64,000 nt of DNA from Leisingera sp. ANG1 (GTDB taxonomy: Bacteria > Pseudomonadota > Alphaproteobacteria > Rhodobacterales > Rhodobacteraceae). Position 1 is the first letter of the stretch; each line of letters begins with the position of its first letter. A program made the position numbers and the translations under genes. This document shows positions 27,039-36,386 of this stretch, one piece after another. The stretch covers positions 186,001 through 250,000 of the forward strand of contig NZ_AFCF02000006.1 in the NCBI RefSeq assembly GCF_000203975.2, given 5' to 3'. The notes below the pieces were generated by a model. That model saw only the letters and a program-made list of their open reading frames with translations. It was not told the origin of the DNA and did not search any database.

Positions 27039-28772
27039 ATGAATAAAAGCCTTTACAAAAACGGGTATGATGAACTGCGCCAGGTGCGGCGGCAGAGCCG
27101 CGGCCTGTACTGGTTCACCGGGATCTTCAGCTTTTTCGTGAACCTGCTAATGCTGACCGGTCCCTTATACATGATGCAGGTCTACGACCGGGTGCTGGGC
27201 AGCCGGTCAGAGGCGACCCTTTTGGCGCTGTCGCTGCTGGTGGTTTTCCTTTACGGGATGATGGGGCTCTTGGACTATGCCCGCGGCCGGATCATGGCGC
27301 GGGTTGGGGCCCGGCTGCAGGCGGCGCTGGACAAGCGGGTGTTTGACGCGATGATCCGCCGTTCTGCGGTGGCACAGGACCCGGTAGCGCAGACCGGTCT
27401 CTCAGACCTGGAGTCGGTGCAGCGGCTGATCGCCTCGCCGGTGCTGACCGCGGCTTTCGACCTGCCCTGGACGCCAGTGTTTCTGGCGGGCATTGCGCTG
27501 TTCCACCCCTGGCTGGGCCTGCTGGCCCTTGGCGGCGGTGCGGTATTGGTGCTGATTGCGTTCTTGAACCAGATGTTCACCCGGTTGCCGCAGCAGAAGG
27601 CAAGCATGACCGGCCACAAGGCCAATCTGATGTCCGAGGAAATCCGCAACGAAGCGGAAATGATCCAGTCAATGGGCATGCGCGGGGCATCTTTCGAGCG
27701 CTGGAAACAGGCCCGGGACGCGGCCTTGACCGACAGTGTCACGGCCAATGACACCGGCGGCGGGTTCACCACGCTGACCAAGACGCTGCGTCTTTTCCTG
27801 CAATCGGCGATGCTGGGTTTGGGCGCATATCTGGTGCTGCAAAACGAGGTGACGCCAGGCGCGATGATCGCAGGTTCCATCCTGATGGGCCGCGCCCTGG
27901 CGCCGATCGAACTGGGGCTGGGGCAGTGGGCGCTGGTGCAGCGGGCGATGAAGGGCTGGCACAATCTGGCGGAGCTGCTGGACAAGGTTCCGGAGGAAGA
28001 GACACGCACCGCCCTGCCCAAGCCGAAGGCGCTGCTGGAGGTCCAGGGGCTGGCGGTGGTGCCGCCTGGCAGCAATACGCCGCTCTTGCGCAATGTGAAT
28101 TTCCGGGTGCAGCCGGGACAGGCAATCGGCGTGATAGGGCCTTCGGGATCCGGCAAGTCAACCCTCGCGCGGGCGCTGACAGGTGTTTGGCGGCCTGCGG
28201 CCGGTTCCGTCCGGCTCGACGGTGCGTCACTGGATCAGTACGCACCGGATGTGCTGGGCGGCCACATAGGTTACTTGCCGCAGCGGGTGCAGGTGTTTGA
28301 TGGCACCATTGCCCAGAACATCGCCCGCCTTAATCAGCAGCCCGACGCCGAAAAGGTGGTGGAGGCCGCCCGTAAGGCTGCAGCGCATGAGATGATCCTG
28401 AAACTGCCCGACGGCTATGACACGCGCGTCAACGCCACCGGCGGACGGCTGTCGGGCGGGCAGATGCAGCGGGTCGGGCTGGCCCGGGCACTGTTCGACG
28501 ATCCGGTGATCGTGATCCTGGATGAGCCGAACTCGAACCTCGATAATGAAGGCTCGATGGCACTGAACCAGGCGATCAAGCAGATCAAGGCTGAGGGCCG
28601 CTCGGTGCTGATCATGGCGCACCGCCCGGCGGCGATCCAGGAATGCGACACGCTGCTGGTGATTGACAAGGGCACCCAGACCGCCTTTGGCCCCAAGGAC
28701 AAGGTGCTGCAGGAAATGGTTGCCAACCATCAGAACATCCGCCAGGCGACCGGCGCGGGAGGTGTGCGATGA
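27039..28772 (+). CDS. Type I secretion system permease/ATPase
   Basis: A 577-residue ABC exporter of the PrtD/AprD type: a membrane domain of six helices (about residues 20-300) without an N-terminal peptidase domain, then the nucleotide-binding domain with Walker A 'GPSGSGKST' (about 367-375), signature 'LSGGQ' (about 471) and Walker B '[13 protein letters not shown]'. It powers one-step export of an unfolded protein through a periplasmic adaptor and TolC. Translationally coupled (ATGA) to the adaptor downstream. No RTX substrate or TolC gene is adjacent. Confidence 0.93.
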   Translation: MNKSLYKNGYDELRQVRRQSRGLYWFTGIFSFFVNLLMLTGPLYMMQVYDRVLGSRSEATLLALSLLVVFLYGMMGLLDYARGRIMARVGARLQAALDKRVFDAMIRRSAVAQDPVAQTGLSDLESVQRLIASPVLTAAFDLPWTPVFLAGIALFHPWLGLLALGGGAVLVLIAFLNQMFTRLPQQKASMTGHKANLMSEEIRNEAEMIQSMGMRGASFERWKQARDAALTDSVTANDTGGGFTTLTKTLRLFLQSAMLGLGAYLVLQNEVTPGAMIAGSILMGRALAPIELGLGQWALVQRAMKGWHNLAELLDKVPEEETRTALPKPKALLEVQGLAVVPPGSNTPLLRNVNFRVQPGQAIGVIGPSGSGKSTLARALTGVWRPAAGSVRLDGASLDQYAPDVLGGHIGYLPQRVQVFDGTIAQNIARLNQQPDAEKVVEAARKAAAHEMILKLPDGYDTRVNATGGRLSGGQMQRVGLARALFDDPVIVILDEPNSNLDNEGSMALNQAIKQIKAEGRSVLIMAHRPAAIQECDTLLVIDKGTQTAFGPKDKVLQEMVANHQNIRQATGAGGVR

Positions 28773-30073
28773 GTGTGGAGAACAACTGGCCCGCGCGCCG
28801 CCCGCTGATTATCGGCCTGATTGCTCTTGCAGTGCTGGTGGGGGGCTTCGGCTCCTGGTCGGTGCTGTCCTCGATTTCCGGTGCGGTGGTGGCCACGGGC
28901 CGTATTGAGGTCGACCGCAACCGGCAGGTGGTGCAGCATCTGGACGGCGGCATCGTTGCTGAGATCCTGGTGGATGAAGGCGACACCGTGGCTGAGGGCG
29001 CGACGCTGATCCGGCTTGACGCCAATGAGCTGACCTCCCAGCTGGTGATCACCGAAGGCCAGCTGTTCGAGCTGATGGCGCGGCGCGGCCGGCTGGAGGC
29101 GGAACGGGACGAGGCGGCTGATGTCACCTTTGACCCGGAATTGCTGCAGGCCGCGGAAGCCCAGCCGGATGTCATGGACCTGGTCGAGGGCCAGCGGCGC
29201 CTGTTCTTGGCCCGGAGAGATTCCACCGCGCGCGAGATCGAACAGCTCGAGAAGCGCCGGGCGCAAATCGAGGAGCAGATTCGCGGTATTCAGGCGCAGC
29301 AGAAATCCATGTCGGTGCAACTGGACTTGATCGGTGAGGAACTGGGCAACCAGCAGTCGCTGCTGGACCGCGGCCTGGCGCAGGCGGCAACGGTGCTGAA
29401 TTTGCGGCGCACCCAGGCCAGCCTGGACGGCCAGCTGGGTGAGCTGGTGGCGTCGGAGGCGCAGGCTGAGGGGCGCATCACCGAGATTGATATCGAAATC
29501 CTGAAACTGGGCAGCGGCCAGCGAGAAGAGGCGATTACCCGCCTGCGCGATCTGCGCTATCAAGAGCTGGAGCTGGCTGAGACCCGCCGGTCCTTGCAGG
29601 GGCGGCTGGCGCGGCTGGATATCACCGCGCCGGTCTCGGGCATTGTCTACGGGCTGCAGGTGCAGACCCCGCGCTCGGTGATCCGGCCGGCCGACCCGGT
29701 GTTGTATCTGGTGCCGCAGGACCGGCCGCTCGTGATCGCGGCACAAGTGGCGCCGACCGACATTGACCAGCTTTATACCGGTCAGGAGGTCACCCTGCGG
29801 TTCTCGGCTCTGGATCAGCGCTCGACGCCGGAACTTTTTGGCCATGTCACCCAGGTCTCGGCTGATGCGTTTGAGGACCAGGGCAGCGGCATATCCTATT
29901 ACCGGGCGGAGATCGAGCTGAACCCGGGCGAGCAGGGCCGCCTGCCGGCGGGCACGGTGCTGATCCCAGGAATGCCGGTGGAAAGCTACATCCGTACCGC
30001 CGACCGTTCGCCGCTGGCCTATCTGGTCAAGCCGCTGGCGGACTACTTCAACAAGGCTTTCCGCGAAAGCTGA
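28769..30073 (+). CDS. HlyD-family type I secretion periplasmic adaptor
   Basis: A 434-residue membrane-fusion protein: one N-terminal membrane helix (about residues 12-35), the barrel-sandwich half-motif '[21 protein letters not shown]', a long alpha-helical hairpin (about 95-280), then the second half '[22 protein letters not shown]' and a C-terminal beta-barrel. 'QHLDGGIV' is typical of PrtE/HlyD adaptors. It links the ABC exporter to TolC. It starts inside the exporter's stop codon. Confidence 0.93.
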   Translation: MSVENNWPARRPLIIGLIALAVLVGGFGSWSVLSSISGAVVATGRIEVDRNRQVVQHLDGGIVAEILVDEGDTVAEGATLIRLDANELTSQLVITEGQLFELMARRGRLEAERDEAADVTFDPELLQAAEAQPDVMDLVEGQRRLFLARRDSTAREIEQLEKRRAQIEEQIRGIQAQQKSMSVQLDLIGEELGNQQSLLDRGLAQAATVLNLRRTQASLDGQLGELVASEAQAEGRITEIDIEILKLGSGQREEAITRLRDLRYQELELAETRRSLQGRLARLDITAPVSGIVYGLQVQTPRSVIRPADPVLYLVPQDRPLVIAAQVAPTDIDQLYTGQEVTLRFSALDQRSTPELFGHVTQVSADAFEDQGSGISYYRAEIELNPGEQGRLPAGTVLIPGMPVESYIRTADRSPLAYLVKPLADYFNKAFRES

Positions 30074-30176
30074 CTGCGGAGGGCGGATTCCCGCGCCGGG
30101 GTTTCGCATTTTCTCTTTCCGAAACCTGCTGCTGCGGGTAGCGTCCCGGCCAGCAAAGACTCGGAAGGAATGCGCC

Positions 30177-30635
30177 ATGAGCATCGAAGCAAAACTGAAA
30201 GAGCTGGGTGTGACCCTGCCTGACGCGCCGGCACCTGCGGCCAACTATGTGCCTTATGTCGTTGCAGGCGACATGGTCTATATTTCCGGCCAGATTTCGG
30301 CGGATGAAAACGGTTTGATCACCGGCACCTTGGGCGCGGACATGGATGTCGACGCAGGCCAGGCAGCGGCCAAGCGCTGCGCGATTGCGCTGCTGGCTCA
30401 GCTCAAGGCAGCCTGCGGCGGCGATCTGGAGCGTCTGGTCCGCGTTGTGAAACTGGGCGCCTTTGTCAACTCGACCGCGGATTTTACCCAGCAGCCGCAG
30501 GTGGTGAACGGCGCCTCCGACTTCCTGGTTGAAGCGCTGGGCGACATTGGCCGCCACGCGCGTTCCGCAGTCAGCTCGCCCTCGCTGCCGCTGGGCGTCG
30601 CAGTTGAAATCGACGGTGTGTTCCAGATCAAATGA
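30177..30635 (+). CDS. RidA/YjgF family protein
   Basis: A 152-residue member of the Rid superfamily, of the longer type with a helical N-terminal extension ('MSIEAKLKELGVTLP'). RidA proteins hydrolyse reactive enamine/imine intermediates, but the Arg needed for that chemistry in true RidA is not clearly in place; 'GRHARSAVSSPSLPLGVAVEIDGVF' at the end replaces the usual motif. It may therefore belong to a Rid subgroup of unknown activity. First gene of a coupled run: its stop overlaps the GDPD start by 4 bases. Confidence 0.87.
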   Translation: MSIEAKLKELGVTLPDAPAPAANYVPYVVAGDMVYISGQISADENGLITGTLGADMDVDAGQAAAKRCAIALLAQLKAACGGDLERLVRVVKLGAFVNSTADFTQQPQVVNGASDFLVEALGDIGRHARSAVSSPSLPLGVAVEIDGVFQIK

Positions 30636-31414
30636 CGCCGTCCCTGCCTGCCGCCTTTCTGACTGTCCCTCTGGCCCACCGCGCATTGCATGATGTTGAG
30701 GACGGGCGCCCGGAGAACAGCCGCGCTGCCATCCGCGCAGCAATTGCGGCAGGCTACGGGATCGAGATTGATTTGCAGCTGTCGAAGGATGGCTGCGCCA
30801 TGGTGTTTCACGATTATGACCTGGACCGGCTGGCCGAAGGCTCCGGTCTGGTCAGGGACCGGACCCGCGAAGACCTGCGCGCCATCCCGCTGAAAGGCGG
30901 CGACGGGGAGGGCATTCCGGACTTTGCGGAAGTATTGGAGCTGGTGGGGGGGAAGGTGCCTCTGCTGATTGAGATCAAGGATCAGGTTTGGAGCCGGCGG
31001 CCAGATGGCACCGGATGCGGCAGGCTCGAAGCAGCGGCTGCGCAGTGCCTGGAAGGATACTCAGGCGATGTTGCGGTGATGTCCTTCAATCCGGATGCCG
31101 TTGCGGAATTCGCCAAGCACCGCAGCGACTTGGCGCTTGGCCTGGTAACGGGCGCCTTTAAACCTAAAAATTGGCCGGAGCTGACGCCGGAAGAGCGCAA
31201 ACACCTGCGGAAGATCGCAGATTTTGACAGGGTGGCCGCCAGCTTCATCAGCCACGGGGCGCACAATCTGGGCAACCCTGCTGTTGCCCGTTTGAAAGAG
31301 GCAGGCGTCCCGGTGCTGTGCTGGACAATCAAATCGCTTGCCCAGGAAGAAGCTGCGCGGGCGATCGCTGACAATGTCACATTTGAGCAGTACCTTTCGC
31401 CGCTAACATCTTGA
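30632..31414 (+). CDS. Glycerophosphodiester phosphodiesterase
   Basis: A 260-residue GDPD-domain TIM barrel without signal peptide, so cytoplasmic. Catalytic and metal residues are visible: 'LAHRAL' (H, R), 'RPENSRAA' (E, N), 'IEIDLQLSKDG' (E, D) and 'VFHDYDLDRL' (H, D). It should cleave glycerophosphodiesters to glycerol 3-phosphate and an alcohol. Codons overlap the RidA-like gene, so the two are translated together. Substrate range unknown; lipid turnover is likely. Confidence 0.92.
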   Translation: MTPSLPAAFLTVPLAHRALHDVEDGRPENSRAAIRAAIAAGYGIEIDLQLSKDGCAMVFHDYDLDRLAEGSGLVRDRTREDLRAIPLKGGDGEGIPDFAEVLELVGGKVPLLIEIKDQVWSRRPDGTGCGRLEAAAAQCLEGYSGDVAVMSFNPDAVAEFAKHRSDLALGLVTGAFKPKNWPELTPEERKHLRKIADFDRVAASFISHGAHNLGNPAVARLKEAGVPVLCWTIKSLAQEEAARAIADNVTFEQYLSPLTS

Positions 31415-31462
31415 TCGCTCTGGACCGCACCCCACATCTTTGAAGCGGTGCGGAGGAATTGC

Positions 31463-32650
31463 ATGTCTCAGGCGCGAATCGAAATCCGAGTGCTGGCGTC
31501 GCTGTCGCAGATCACGGCAGGCGAGTGGGACGCCTGCGCCTGCCCGGAGGCTGCGGCAGGCGGCCGTGCGCTCGATCCGTTCACCACCCACAGGTTCCTG
31601 AGCGCACTGGAGGACAGCGGTTCTGTCGGGCCGGGTACCGGCTGGCAGCCGCAGTATCTGACCGCCTATCAGGAGGGGCGCCTGATCGCCTGCGCGCCGC
31701 TTTATGCCAAGGGGCACAGCCAGGGCGAATACATCTTCGACCACAATTGGGCGCACGCCTATGAGCAGGCGGGCGGGCATTATTACCCCAAGCTGCAGAT
31801 TGCGGTGCCCTTTACCCCGGCCACCGGGCGCCGGTTTCTGGTTCGCCCGGGTTTTGACGGCATTGGCCACTCGGCGTTGTTGCAGGGTGCTGTGCAGCTG
31901 GCGGCGGACAACAATCTGTCATCCCTGCATGTGACGTTTTGCACCCAGGACGAGGCGCGGCTGGGTGAGGAGATGGGGCTGATGCTGCGCACAACGCAGC
32001 AGTTCCACTGGCAGAACGATGGTTACGCCGATTTCGAGACCTTCATGCGGGCGCTGTCATCGCGCAAGCGCAAGAACATCCGCAAGGAACGGATGCAGGC
32101 GCAATGCTTTGGCGGCGATATCCGTGTCGTTCAGGGCGATGACCTGCGCCCGGAGCATTGGGATGCCTTCTGGGAATTCTATCAGGACACTGGCGCGCGC
32201 AAGTGGGGGTCGCCTTATCTGACCCGGCAGTTCTTTGATATCGCGCACCGCACGATGGCAGACGACATGGCGCTGATTCTGGCGGAACGCAACGGGCGCT
32301 ATGTGGCGGGCGCGCTGAATTTCATTGGCCGTGAAACACTTTACGGCCGGTACTGGGGCTGTGTCGAACAGCACCCCTGCCTGCATTTCGAGCTGTGCTA
32401 TTATCAGGCTATAGAGCTGGCGATTGCCCTGGGACTTGACCGGGCGGAAGCCGGCGCACAGGGTGAACACAAGCTTGCGCGTGGCTACATGCCATGCCAG
32501 ACACACAGCTTGCACTGGATCGGCGATCCCGGGTTTGCCGGGGCCGTCGGACGCTACCTCGAGGCTGAGCGGGCTGCCACCGAGGAAGAGATTGAAATCC
32601 TGACCGATTACGGCCCGTTCCGCAAAGCCCATGTGGAGGAGCAAGAATGA
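31463..32650 (+). CDS. FemAB-like GNAT-fold protein (PF04339-type)
   Basis: A 395-residue protein of the 'peptidogalycan biosynthesis/recognition' family, a double GNAT-fold group related to FemAB aminoacyl transferases. Typical segments are '[16 protein letters not shown]' around residue 197 and '[25 protein letters not shown]' near 330. The ATG at 31463 has GGAGG at 31452. The precise acceptor is unknown; a cell-envelope or conjugation role is inferred from the family. It overlaps the next gene (phhB) by 4 bases. Confidence 0.88.
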   Translation: MSQARIEIRVLASLSQITAGEWDACACPEAAAGGRALDPFTTHRFLSALEDSGSVGPGTGWQPQYLTAYQEGRLIACAPLYAKGHSQGEYIFDHNWAHAYEQAGGHYYPKLQIAVPFTPATGRRFLVRPGFDGIGHSALLQGAVQLAADNNLSSLHVTFCTQDEARLGEEMGLMLRTTQQFHWQNDGYADFETFMRALSSRKRKNIRKERMQAQCFGGDIRVVQGDDLRPEHWDAFWEFYQDTGARKWGSPYLTRQFFDIAHRTMADDMALILAERNGRYVAGALNFIGRETLYGRYWGCVEQHPCLHFELCYYQAIELAIALGLDRAEAGAQGEHKLARGYMPCQTHSLHWIGDPGFAGAVGRYLEAERAATEEEIEILTDYGPFRKAHVEEQE

Positions 32651-32955
32651 CGGAGAAACTGTCCGACGCCACCCGCGGCCCGCTGCTGGAGCCGCTGTTC
32701 GCCACCGGCTGGGAGATGGTGGATGGGCGTGATGCCATCACCAAGACCTTCAAGTTCAACAATTTCGCTGATGCCTTCGGCTGGATGACCCGCGCCGCGA
32801 TCTGGGCCGAGAAGTGGAACCACCACCCGGAATGGAGCAATGTCTACAACCGGGTGACGGTGGTTCTGACCACCCATGATGTCGATGGGATCAGCGCCCA
32901 GGACGCCAAACTGGCGCGTAAAATGGACGGGCTGTTTGGCGAACCGCAGGAGTGA
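32647..32955 (+). CDS. phhB: 4a-hydroxytetrahydrobiopterin dehydratase (PCD)
   Basis: A 102-residue pterin-4a-carbinolamine dehydratase. The active-site motif '[15 protein letters not shown]' (the EKxxHHPxW-type signature) is intact. It recycles the pterin cofactor of aromatic amino-acid hydroxylases. No phenylalanine hydroxylase is in the window, so it may serve a distant hydroxylase or molybdopterin-type pterins. Coupled by ATGA to the FemAB-like gene. Confidence 0.93.
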   Translation: MTEKLSDATRGPLLEPLFATGWEMVDGRDAITKTFKFNNFADAFGWMTRAAIWAEKWNHHPEWSNVYNRVTVVLTTHDVDGISAQDAKLARKMDGLFGEPQE

Positions 32956-32978
32956 CGAGAGGCAAATTCAGGCGGGCT

Positions 32979-33341
32979 CTAGCCGGTTTCCGCCCTTAGG
33001 GATTCAAAAAGGTCTTTCAGAATCCGATTGCCTTCCTCTGACTGAGAAATGAGGCAAGGGTCATTCCACTCATTCTGAAAGACGAACATGCAGCCTGCAA
33101 AGTTTACACTCGAGCAGGCCGGATACGCGGTTATCTCCGGTACACCGTAGATGCTTTCGATAGCTTCTCTGACAGCCGTCAGGTCAGACGCGCTGAATTC
33201 TAGCGAGAGACGGCCGCTCGAAAGTTCTAAAATCTTGAATGTTATTGTTTTTTCCTTGTCCTGCAGCCTTGGCGGACTGTGTCTTACAGCTTGACCTGAA
33301 TAGGTCAGCAATGTTGTCTTAATGTTTCGCGCGCGAAACAT
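32979..33341 (-). CDS. Hypothetical protein, AT-richer orphan
   Basis: A 120-residue soluble protein I cannot place in a family. It has no signal peptide or membrane helix. The middle ('LSLEFSASDLTAVREAIESIYG') looks like a strand-helix unit, and the end ('NEWNDPCLISQSEEGNRILKDLFESL') resembles the tail of some small immunity-type proteins, though this is weak. Its composition is clearly AT-richer than its neighbours, suggesting transfer. The start codon lies inside a perfect 22-base palindrome (33321-33342), which is unusual and may regulate it. Confidence 0.6.
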   Translation of the reverse strand: MFRARNIKTTLLTYSGQAVRHSPPRLQDKEKTITFKILELSSGRLSLEFSASDLTAVREAIESIYGVPEITAYPACSSVNFAGCMFVFQNEWNDPCLISQSEEGNRILKDLFESLRAETG

Positions 33342-33342
33342 T
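33321..33342. promoter_or_regulatory. 22-bp perfect palindrome over an orphan gene start
   Basis: From 33321 to 33342 the sequence is perfectly self-complementary, with arms AATGTTTCGCG and CGCGAAACATT. The core GTTTCGCGCGCGAAAC fits the loose pattern GTTNNNNGCNNNNAAC reported for RepB partition sites of repABC replicons, though not the stricter versions. It overlaps the start codon of the minus-strand orphan gene, so an operator is the simpler reading. Confidence 0.65.
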
Positions 33343-33392
33343 CGGACAGAAACGCTGACCCTATTTTTTACGAATTATTAAGAGGTTGAAGG

Positions 33393-33416
33393 GTGGCCGC
33401 CTGCCTTGGCGGCCAC
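33393..33416 (-). terminator. Hairpin before peroxiredoxin stop side, possible terminator
   Basis: Stem GTGGCCGCC (33393-33401) / GGCGGCCAC (33408-33416). On the minus strand it lies 13 bases after the peroxiredoxin stop, but what follows (CCTTCAACC) is not a T-run. Possible weak terminator. Confidence 0.45.
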
Positions 33417-33429
33417 TGCAGTTCCAGAA

Positions 33430-33918
33430 TCAGCCCATCGCTTCCAGCAGGCCCTCGCCGGCCGACAGCTCACACTGGCCCGGGTTCTCTTCCTTGTTGA
33501 GGATCTTCACCTCGCCGTCTTCCACCAGCATGGCATAGCGCAGCGAGCGGCCGATCAGGCCCGCAGAGGGCACGTCCAGCCGCATCTCGATTGCCGAGGT
33601 GAATGTGCATTCGGCGTCCGAGAGCATGGTGATCCCGGCCTCAGTGGCGCCGGTGTTGTCACCCCAGATCGACATTACGAAAGGGTCGTTGCCGGCCAGA
33701 CAGATGATTTCATCGACACCTTTGGCGACGAATTGGTCCTTGGTGCGGATAAAGCTGGGCACATGCGCGGAATGGCAGGTGCTGGTAAAGGCACCCGGAA
33801 CCGCGAAGATCACCACTTTGCGCCCTTTCAGCTTGTCCGACAGTTGCACTTGTTCTGGGCCGTTGTCCCCAATCCGTGTCAGTGTCGCGTCCGGCAGTTG
33901 GTCTCCAACAGAAATCAT
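33430..33918 (-). CDS. Peroxiredoxin (Prx5 type)
   Basis: A 162-residue Prx5/AhpC-TSA type peroxiredoxin. The peroxidatic Cys is in 'PGAFTSTCHSAHVPSF' (PxxxTxxC). The second half has 'SIWGDNTGATEAGITMLSDAE' and 'GLIGRSLRYAMLVEDG', typical of the subgroup. It reduces hydrogen and alkyl peroxides, probably with glutathione or glutaredoxin. The ATG at 33918 gives the standard 'MISVGDQLPDATL' start, with an AGGAG-like site upstream. It is divergent from the ferredoxin-reductase-like gene 95 bases away. Confidence 0.94.
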   Translation of the reverse strand: MISVGDQLPDATLTRIGDNGPEQVQLSDKLKGRKVVIFAVPGAFTSTCHSAHVPSFIRTKDQFVAKGVDEIICLAGNDPFVMSIWGDNTGATEAGITMLSDAECTFTSAIEMRLDVPSAGLIGRSLRYAMLVEDGEVKILNKEENPGQCELSAGEGLLEAMG

Positions 33919-34013
33919 TGCACGTTCCTCTTTCTCCTGATTGCGTTTTGGGGCCCCGGGTATATAGGGTCCGGTGAAAGCGTGACGGGAACTATTGCGG
34001 GAGGCAAGGGGAT

Positions 34014-35225
34014 ATGTCCCACATCGTCGTGATTGGAGCAGGGCAGGCGGGGTCCTCGCTGGTGGCAAAGCTGCGCAAGGACGGGTTTGACGGGGAGATC
34101 ACCCTGATCGGCGCAGAAGCAGCGCTGCCCTATCAGCGGCCGCCGCTGTCAAAGGCCTATCTGCTGGGGGAAATGGAGCTGGAACGGCTGTTCTTGCGGC
34201 CCGAGAGTTTTTACTCCGAAAACAACATCACCCTGAAGCTGGGACAGCGCGTCACCGCGATTGATCCGGCCGCCAAAACGGTGTCGCTGGAGGATGAGGT
34301 GATCAGCTACGACCAGCTGGCGCTGACCACTGGGTCCGACCCGCGCCGCCTGCCTGCCGCCATTGGCGGTGATCTGGACGGCGTTTACGTGGTGCGAGGG
34401 CTGACCGACGTGGACGCTATGGCGCCCAACGTGACCGAGGGCAAGCGCGCGCTGATTGTCGGCGGCGGCTACATCGGGCTGGAGGCTGCTGCAGTCTGCG
34501 CCAAGCGCGGTGTGCAGGTGAAGCTGGTGGAAATGGCTGATCGTATCCTTCAGCGGGTAGCGGCGCCGGAAACCTCTGATTTCTTCCGCAATCTGCACAG
34601 CGGCCACGGCGTGGACATCCGCGAGGGCGTTGGGCTGGAGCGTCTGGAAGGCGAAGACGGCAAGGTCACCCGCGCTGTGCTGAGCGGCGGAGAGGTGCTG
34701 GACGTGGATTTCGTCGTGGTAGGCGTGGGCATCACCCCGTCGTCGCAACTGGCGGAGATGGCCGGGCTGGAGCTGGACAATGGCATCAAGGTGGATGCCA
34801 AGGGCCGGACCTCCGATGCGTCGGTCTGGGCGGCAGGCGATTGCGCCTCCTTCCCGTTCCAGGGCAACCGCATCCGCCTGGAAAGCGTGCCCAATGCCAT
34901 CGACCAAGCCGAAGTTGTGGCGCAGAACATGCTGGGCGCGGACAAGGACTACATCGCGACCCCTTGGTTCTGGTCGGATCAGTACGACGTCAAACTGCAG
35001 ATTGCGGGCCTCAACACCGGCTATGACAATGTGGTCACCCGCCAGGGTGAGGGCAGTCAGGTTTCTTTCTGGTACTACAAGGGTGACCAGCTGGTGGCGG
35101 TGGACGCGATGAACGACCCGCGCGCCTATATGGTGGCCAAGCGGCTCATTGATGCAGGCAAGACAGCGGACAAGGCAGTTGCCGCCGACCCTGCTGCCGA
35201 TCTGAAACCGCTGCTGAAAGCGTGA
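34014..35225 (+). CDS. FAD-dependent ferredoxin/rubredoxin reductase-like oxidoreductase
   Basis: A 403-residue NAD(P)/FAD disulfide-reductase-fold protein of the putidaredoxin/ferredoxin reductase group (ThcD/CamA-like). It has N-terminal FAD-binding 'VVIGAGQAGSSLVAKLR', 'PYQRPPLSKAYL', NAD-binding 'ALIVGGGYIGLEAAAVCAKRG' (about residues 147-167) and FAD 'VWAAGDCASF' (about 270). The C-terminal reductase domain is present. It likely feeds electrons from NAD(P)H to a 2Fe-2S ferredoxin for a P450 or dioxygenase; no such partner is adjacent. Overlaps rsmD by GTGA. Confidence 0.9.
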   Translation: MSHIVVIGAGQAGSSLVAKLRKDGFDGEITLIGAEAALPYQRPPLSKAYLLGEMELERLFLRPESFYSENNITLKLGQRVTAIDPAAKTVSLEDEVISYDQLALTTGSDPRRLPAAIGGDLDGVYVVRGLTDVDAMAPNVTEGKRALIVGGGYIGLEAAAVCAKRGVQVKLVEMADRILQRVAAPETSDFFRNLHSGHGVDIREGVGLERLEGEDGKVTRAVLSGGEVLDVDFVVVGVGITPSSQLAEMAGLELDNGIKVDAKGRTSDASVWAAGDCASFPFQGNRIRLESVPNAIDQAEVVAQNMLGADKDYIATPWFWSDQYDVKLQIAGLNTGYDNVVTRQGEGSQVSFWYYKGDQLVAVDAMNDPRAYMVAKRLIDAGKTADKAVAADPAADLKPLLKA

Positions 35226-35788
35226 GGATCATCGCCGGAGACTTCCGCGGCCGGGCACTGGCCGCGGTGGGCAAGGGGGATGCAGGTGCCCATCTGCGCC
35301 CAACCACCGACCGGGTGCGGGAAAGCCTGTTCAGTGTACTGACCCACACGGGCGCCATTCCGGGTGCCCGTGTGCTTGACCTGTTTGCAGGCACCGGCGC
35401 GCTGGGGCTGGAGGCGCTGTCGCGCGGTGCGGCGGAGGTTTTGTTTGTCGATGATGGGCGTGTGTCCGGCGGCCTGATCAAAAAGAACATCACGATCTGC
35501 AAGGCCGAAGACCGCTGCACCCTTGCGCGCCGTGACGCGCTGAAGCTGGGACAGAACCCGGATGCGCCTTTTGATCTGATCTTCCTCGACCCGCCTTATG
35601 GAAAGGCGCTGGGAGAGAAGGCGCTGGCTGCTGCCGTGGCTGGCGGCTGGTTGGCGGAAGATGCGCTGGTGGTCTGGGAGGAAAGCGCACCTATGAGCGC
35701 ACCAAACGGGTTTGAGCTGGAAAGCAGCCGGAAGTATGGCGATACCTACGTCACCTTGTTGTGGCGTCAGGAGAACAGTCCTGCGTAA
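35222..35788 (+). CDS. rsmD: 16S rRNA (guanine-N2) methyltransferase RsmD
   Basis: A 188-residue methyltransferase that modifies G966 of 16S rRNA. It starts 'MRIIAGDFRGRAL', the family's opening, and has 'RPTTDRVRESLFSVL', the SAM-binding 'VLDLFAGTGALGLEALSRGA' (about residues 50-69) and catalytic 'FLDPPYGKAL' (DPPY). The start is GTG inside the previous gene's stop codon. Complete and full length. Confidence 0.94.
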   Translation: MRIIAGDFRGRALAAVGKGDAGAHLRPTTDRVRESLFSVLTHTGAIPGARVLDLFAGTGALGLEALSRGAAEVLFVDDGRVSGGLIKKNITICKAEDRCTLARRDALKLGQNPDAPFDLIFLDPPYGKALGEKALAAAVAGGWLAEDALVVWEESAPMSAPNGFELESSRKYGDTYVTLLWRQENSPA

Positions 35789-35905
35789 GTTCCGCTCCGC
35801 TCTTCGAATGTTTGAATTTCTATTTGCAAACTCAACTTTAGGAGCGTAGCCAGCCTGTGATTTAAGCAAATATCCGCCCATTCCGGCGGTTTCAAAGGAC
35901 CCAAT

Positions 35906-36232
35906 ATGAAAACTGCAAAGTTTCTTGGCCTGCTGGCAGCAGGTTCTCTGTTTCTGTCCGGTTGTGTTTCGCCGGAAGTCGTGACCACCAACAACGTTGA
36001 TGACGCTTCGCTGACTTGCGAGGAAATTAAAACCCAGTTGGGTCAATTGGATGAGATTCGCGCTGAAGCCAAGAAAGGCAAGACCGCCTCCGGCACGAAT
36101 GTGGCCGCGGCGATCCTGTTCTGGCCGGCGGTGATCGGCAACTACGCCAACGCCAACGAGGCGCTGGAAGCGGCCAACAAGCGCCACGAGGTTCTGGTTG
36201 CTTTGGCAAAGAAGAAGCGCTGCAAGTTCTGA
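35906..36232 (+). CDS. Small lipoprotein, unknown
   Basis: A 108-residue lipoprotein. The signal peptide ends in the lipobox 'FLSGC' (Cys about residue 20). The mature part is helical and ends in a basic Lys/Arg/Cys stretch; a hydrophobic segment 'VAAAILFWPAVIGNYANANEALEAANKRHEVL' (about residues 68-98) resembles metal-sensitive or stress lipoproteins seen across alphaproteobacteria. No enzymatic motif. Single-gene unit with its own terminator. Confidence 0.82.
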   Translation: MKTAKFLGLLAAGSLFLSGCVSPEVVTTNNVDDASLTCEEIKTQLGQLDEIRAEAKKGKTASGTNVAAAILFWPAVIGNYANANEALEAANKRHEVLVALAKKKRCKF

Positions 36233-36256
36233 GCCTTGCCAGATTTTTGATTGGAT

Positions 36257-36283
36257 AATGCAGGGGGGATCCCCTGCATTTTT
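36257..36283 (+). terminator. Intrinsic terminator after lipoprotein gene
   Basis: Ten-base perfect stem AATGCAGGGG (36257-36266) / CCCCTGCATT (36271-36280), loop GGAT, followed by a T-run (TTTTT to 36283), 24 bases after the stop. Confidence 0.92.
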
Positions 36284-36386
36284 GCATTTGAGAGCAGGTG
36301 CTTGGCCGCTGCGTAATTGCGGTGGCAGAGAAAGCTGTCTAACTCTTGCGGGGTAACCCGGATGCATCCCTCGATTGGCGGCACAA

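Noticed and set aside
33321-33342. Chromosomal parS (TGTTTCACGTGAAACA type)
   Set aside because: The palindrome has CGCGCG in place of CACGTG and is two bases longer, so it is not the standard ParB site. Only the looser RepB pattern fits.
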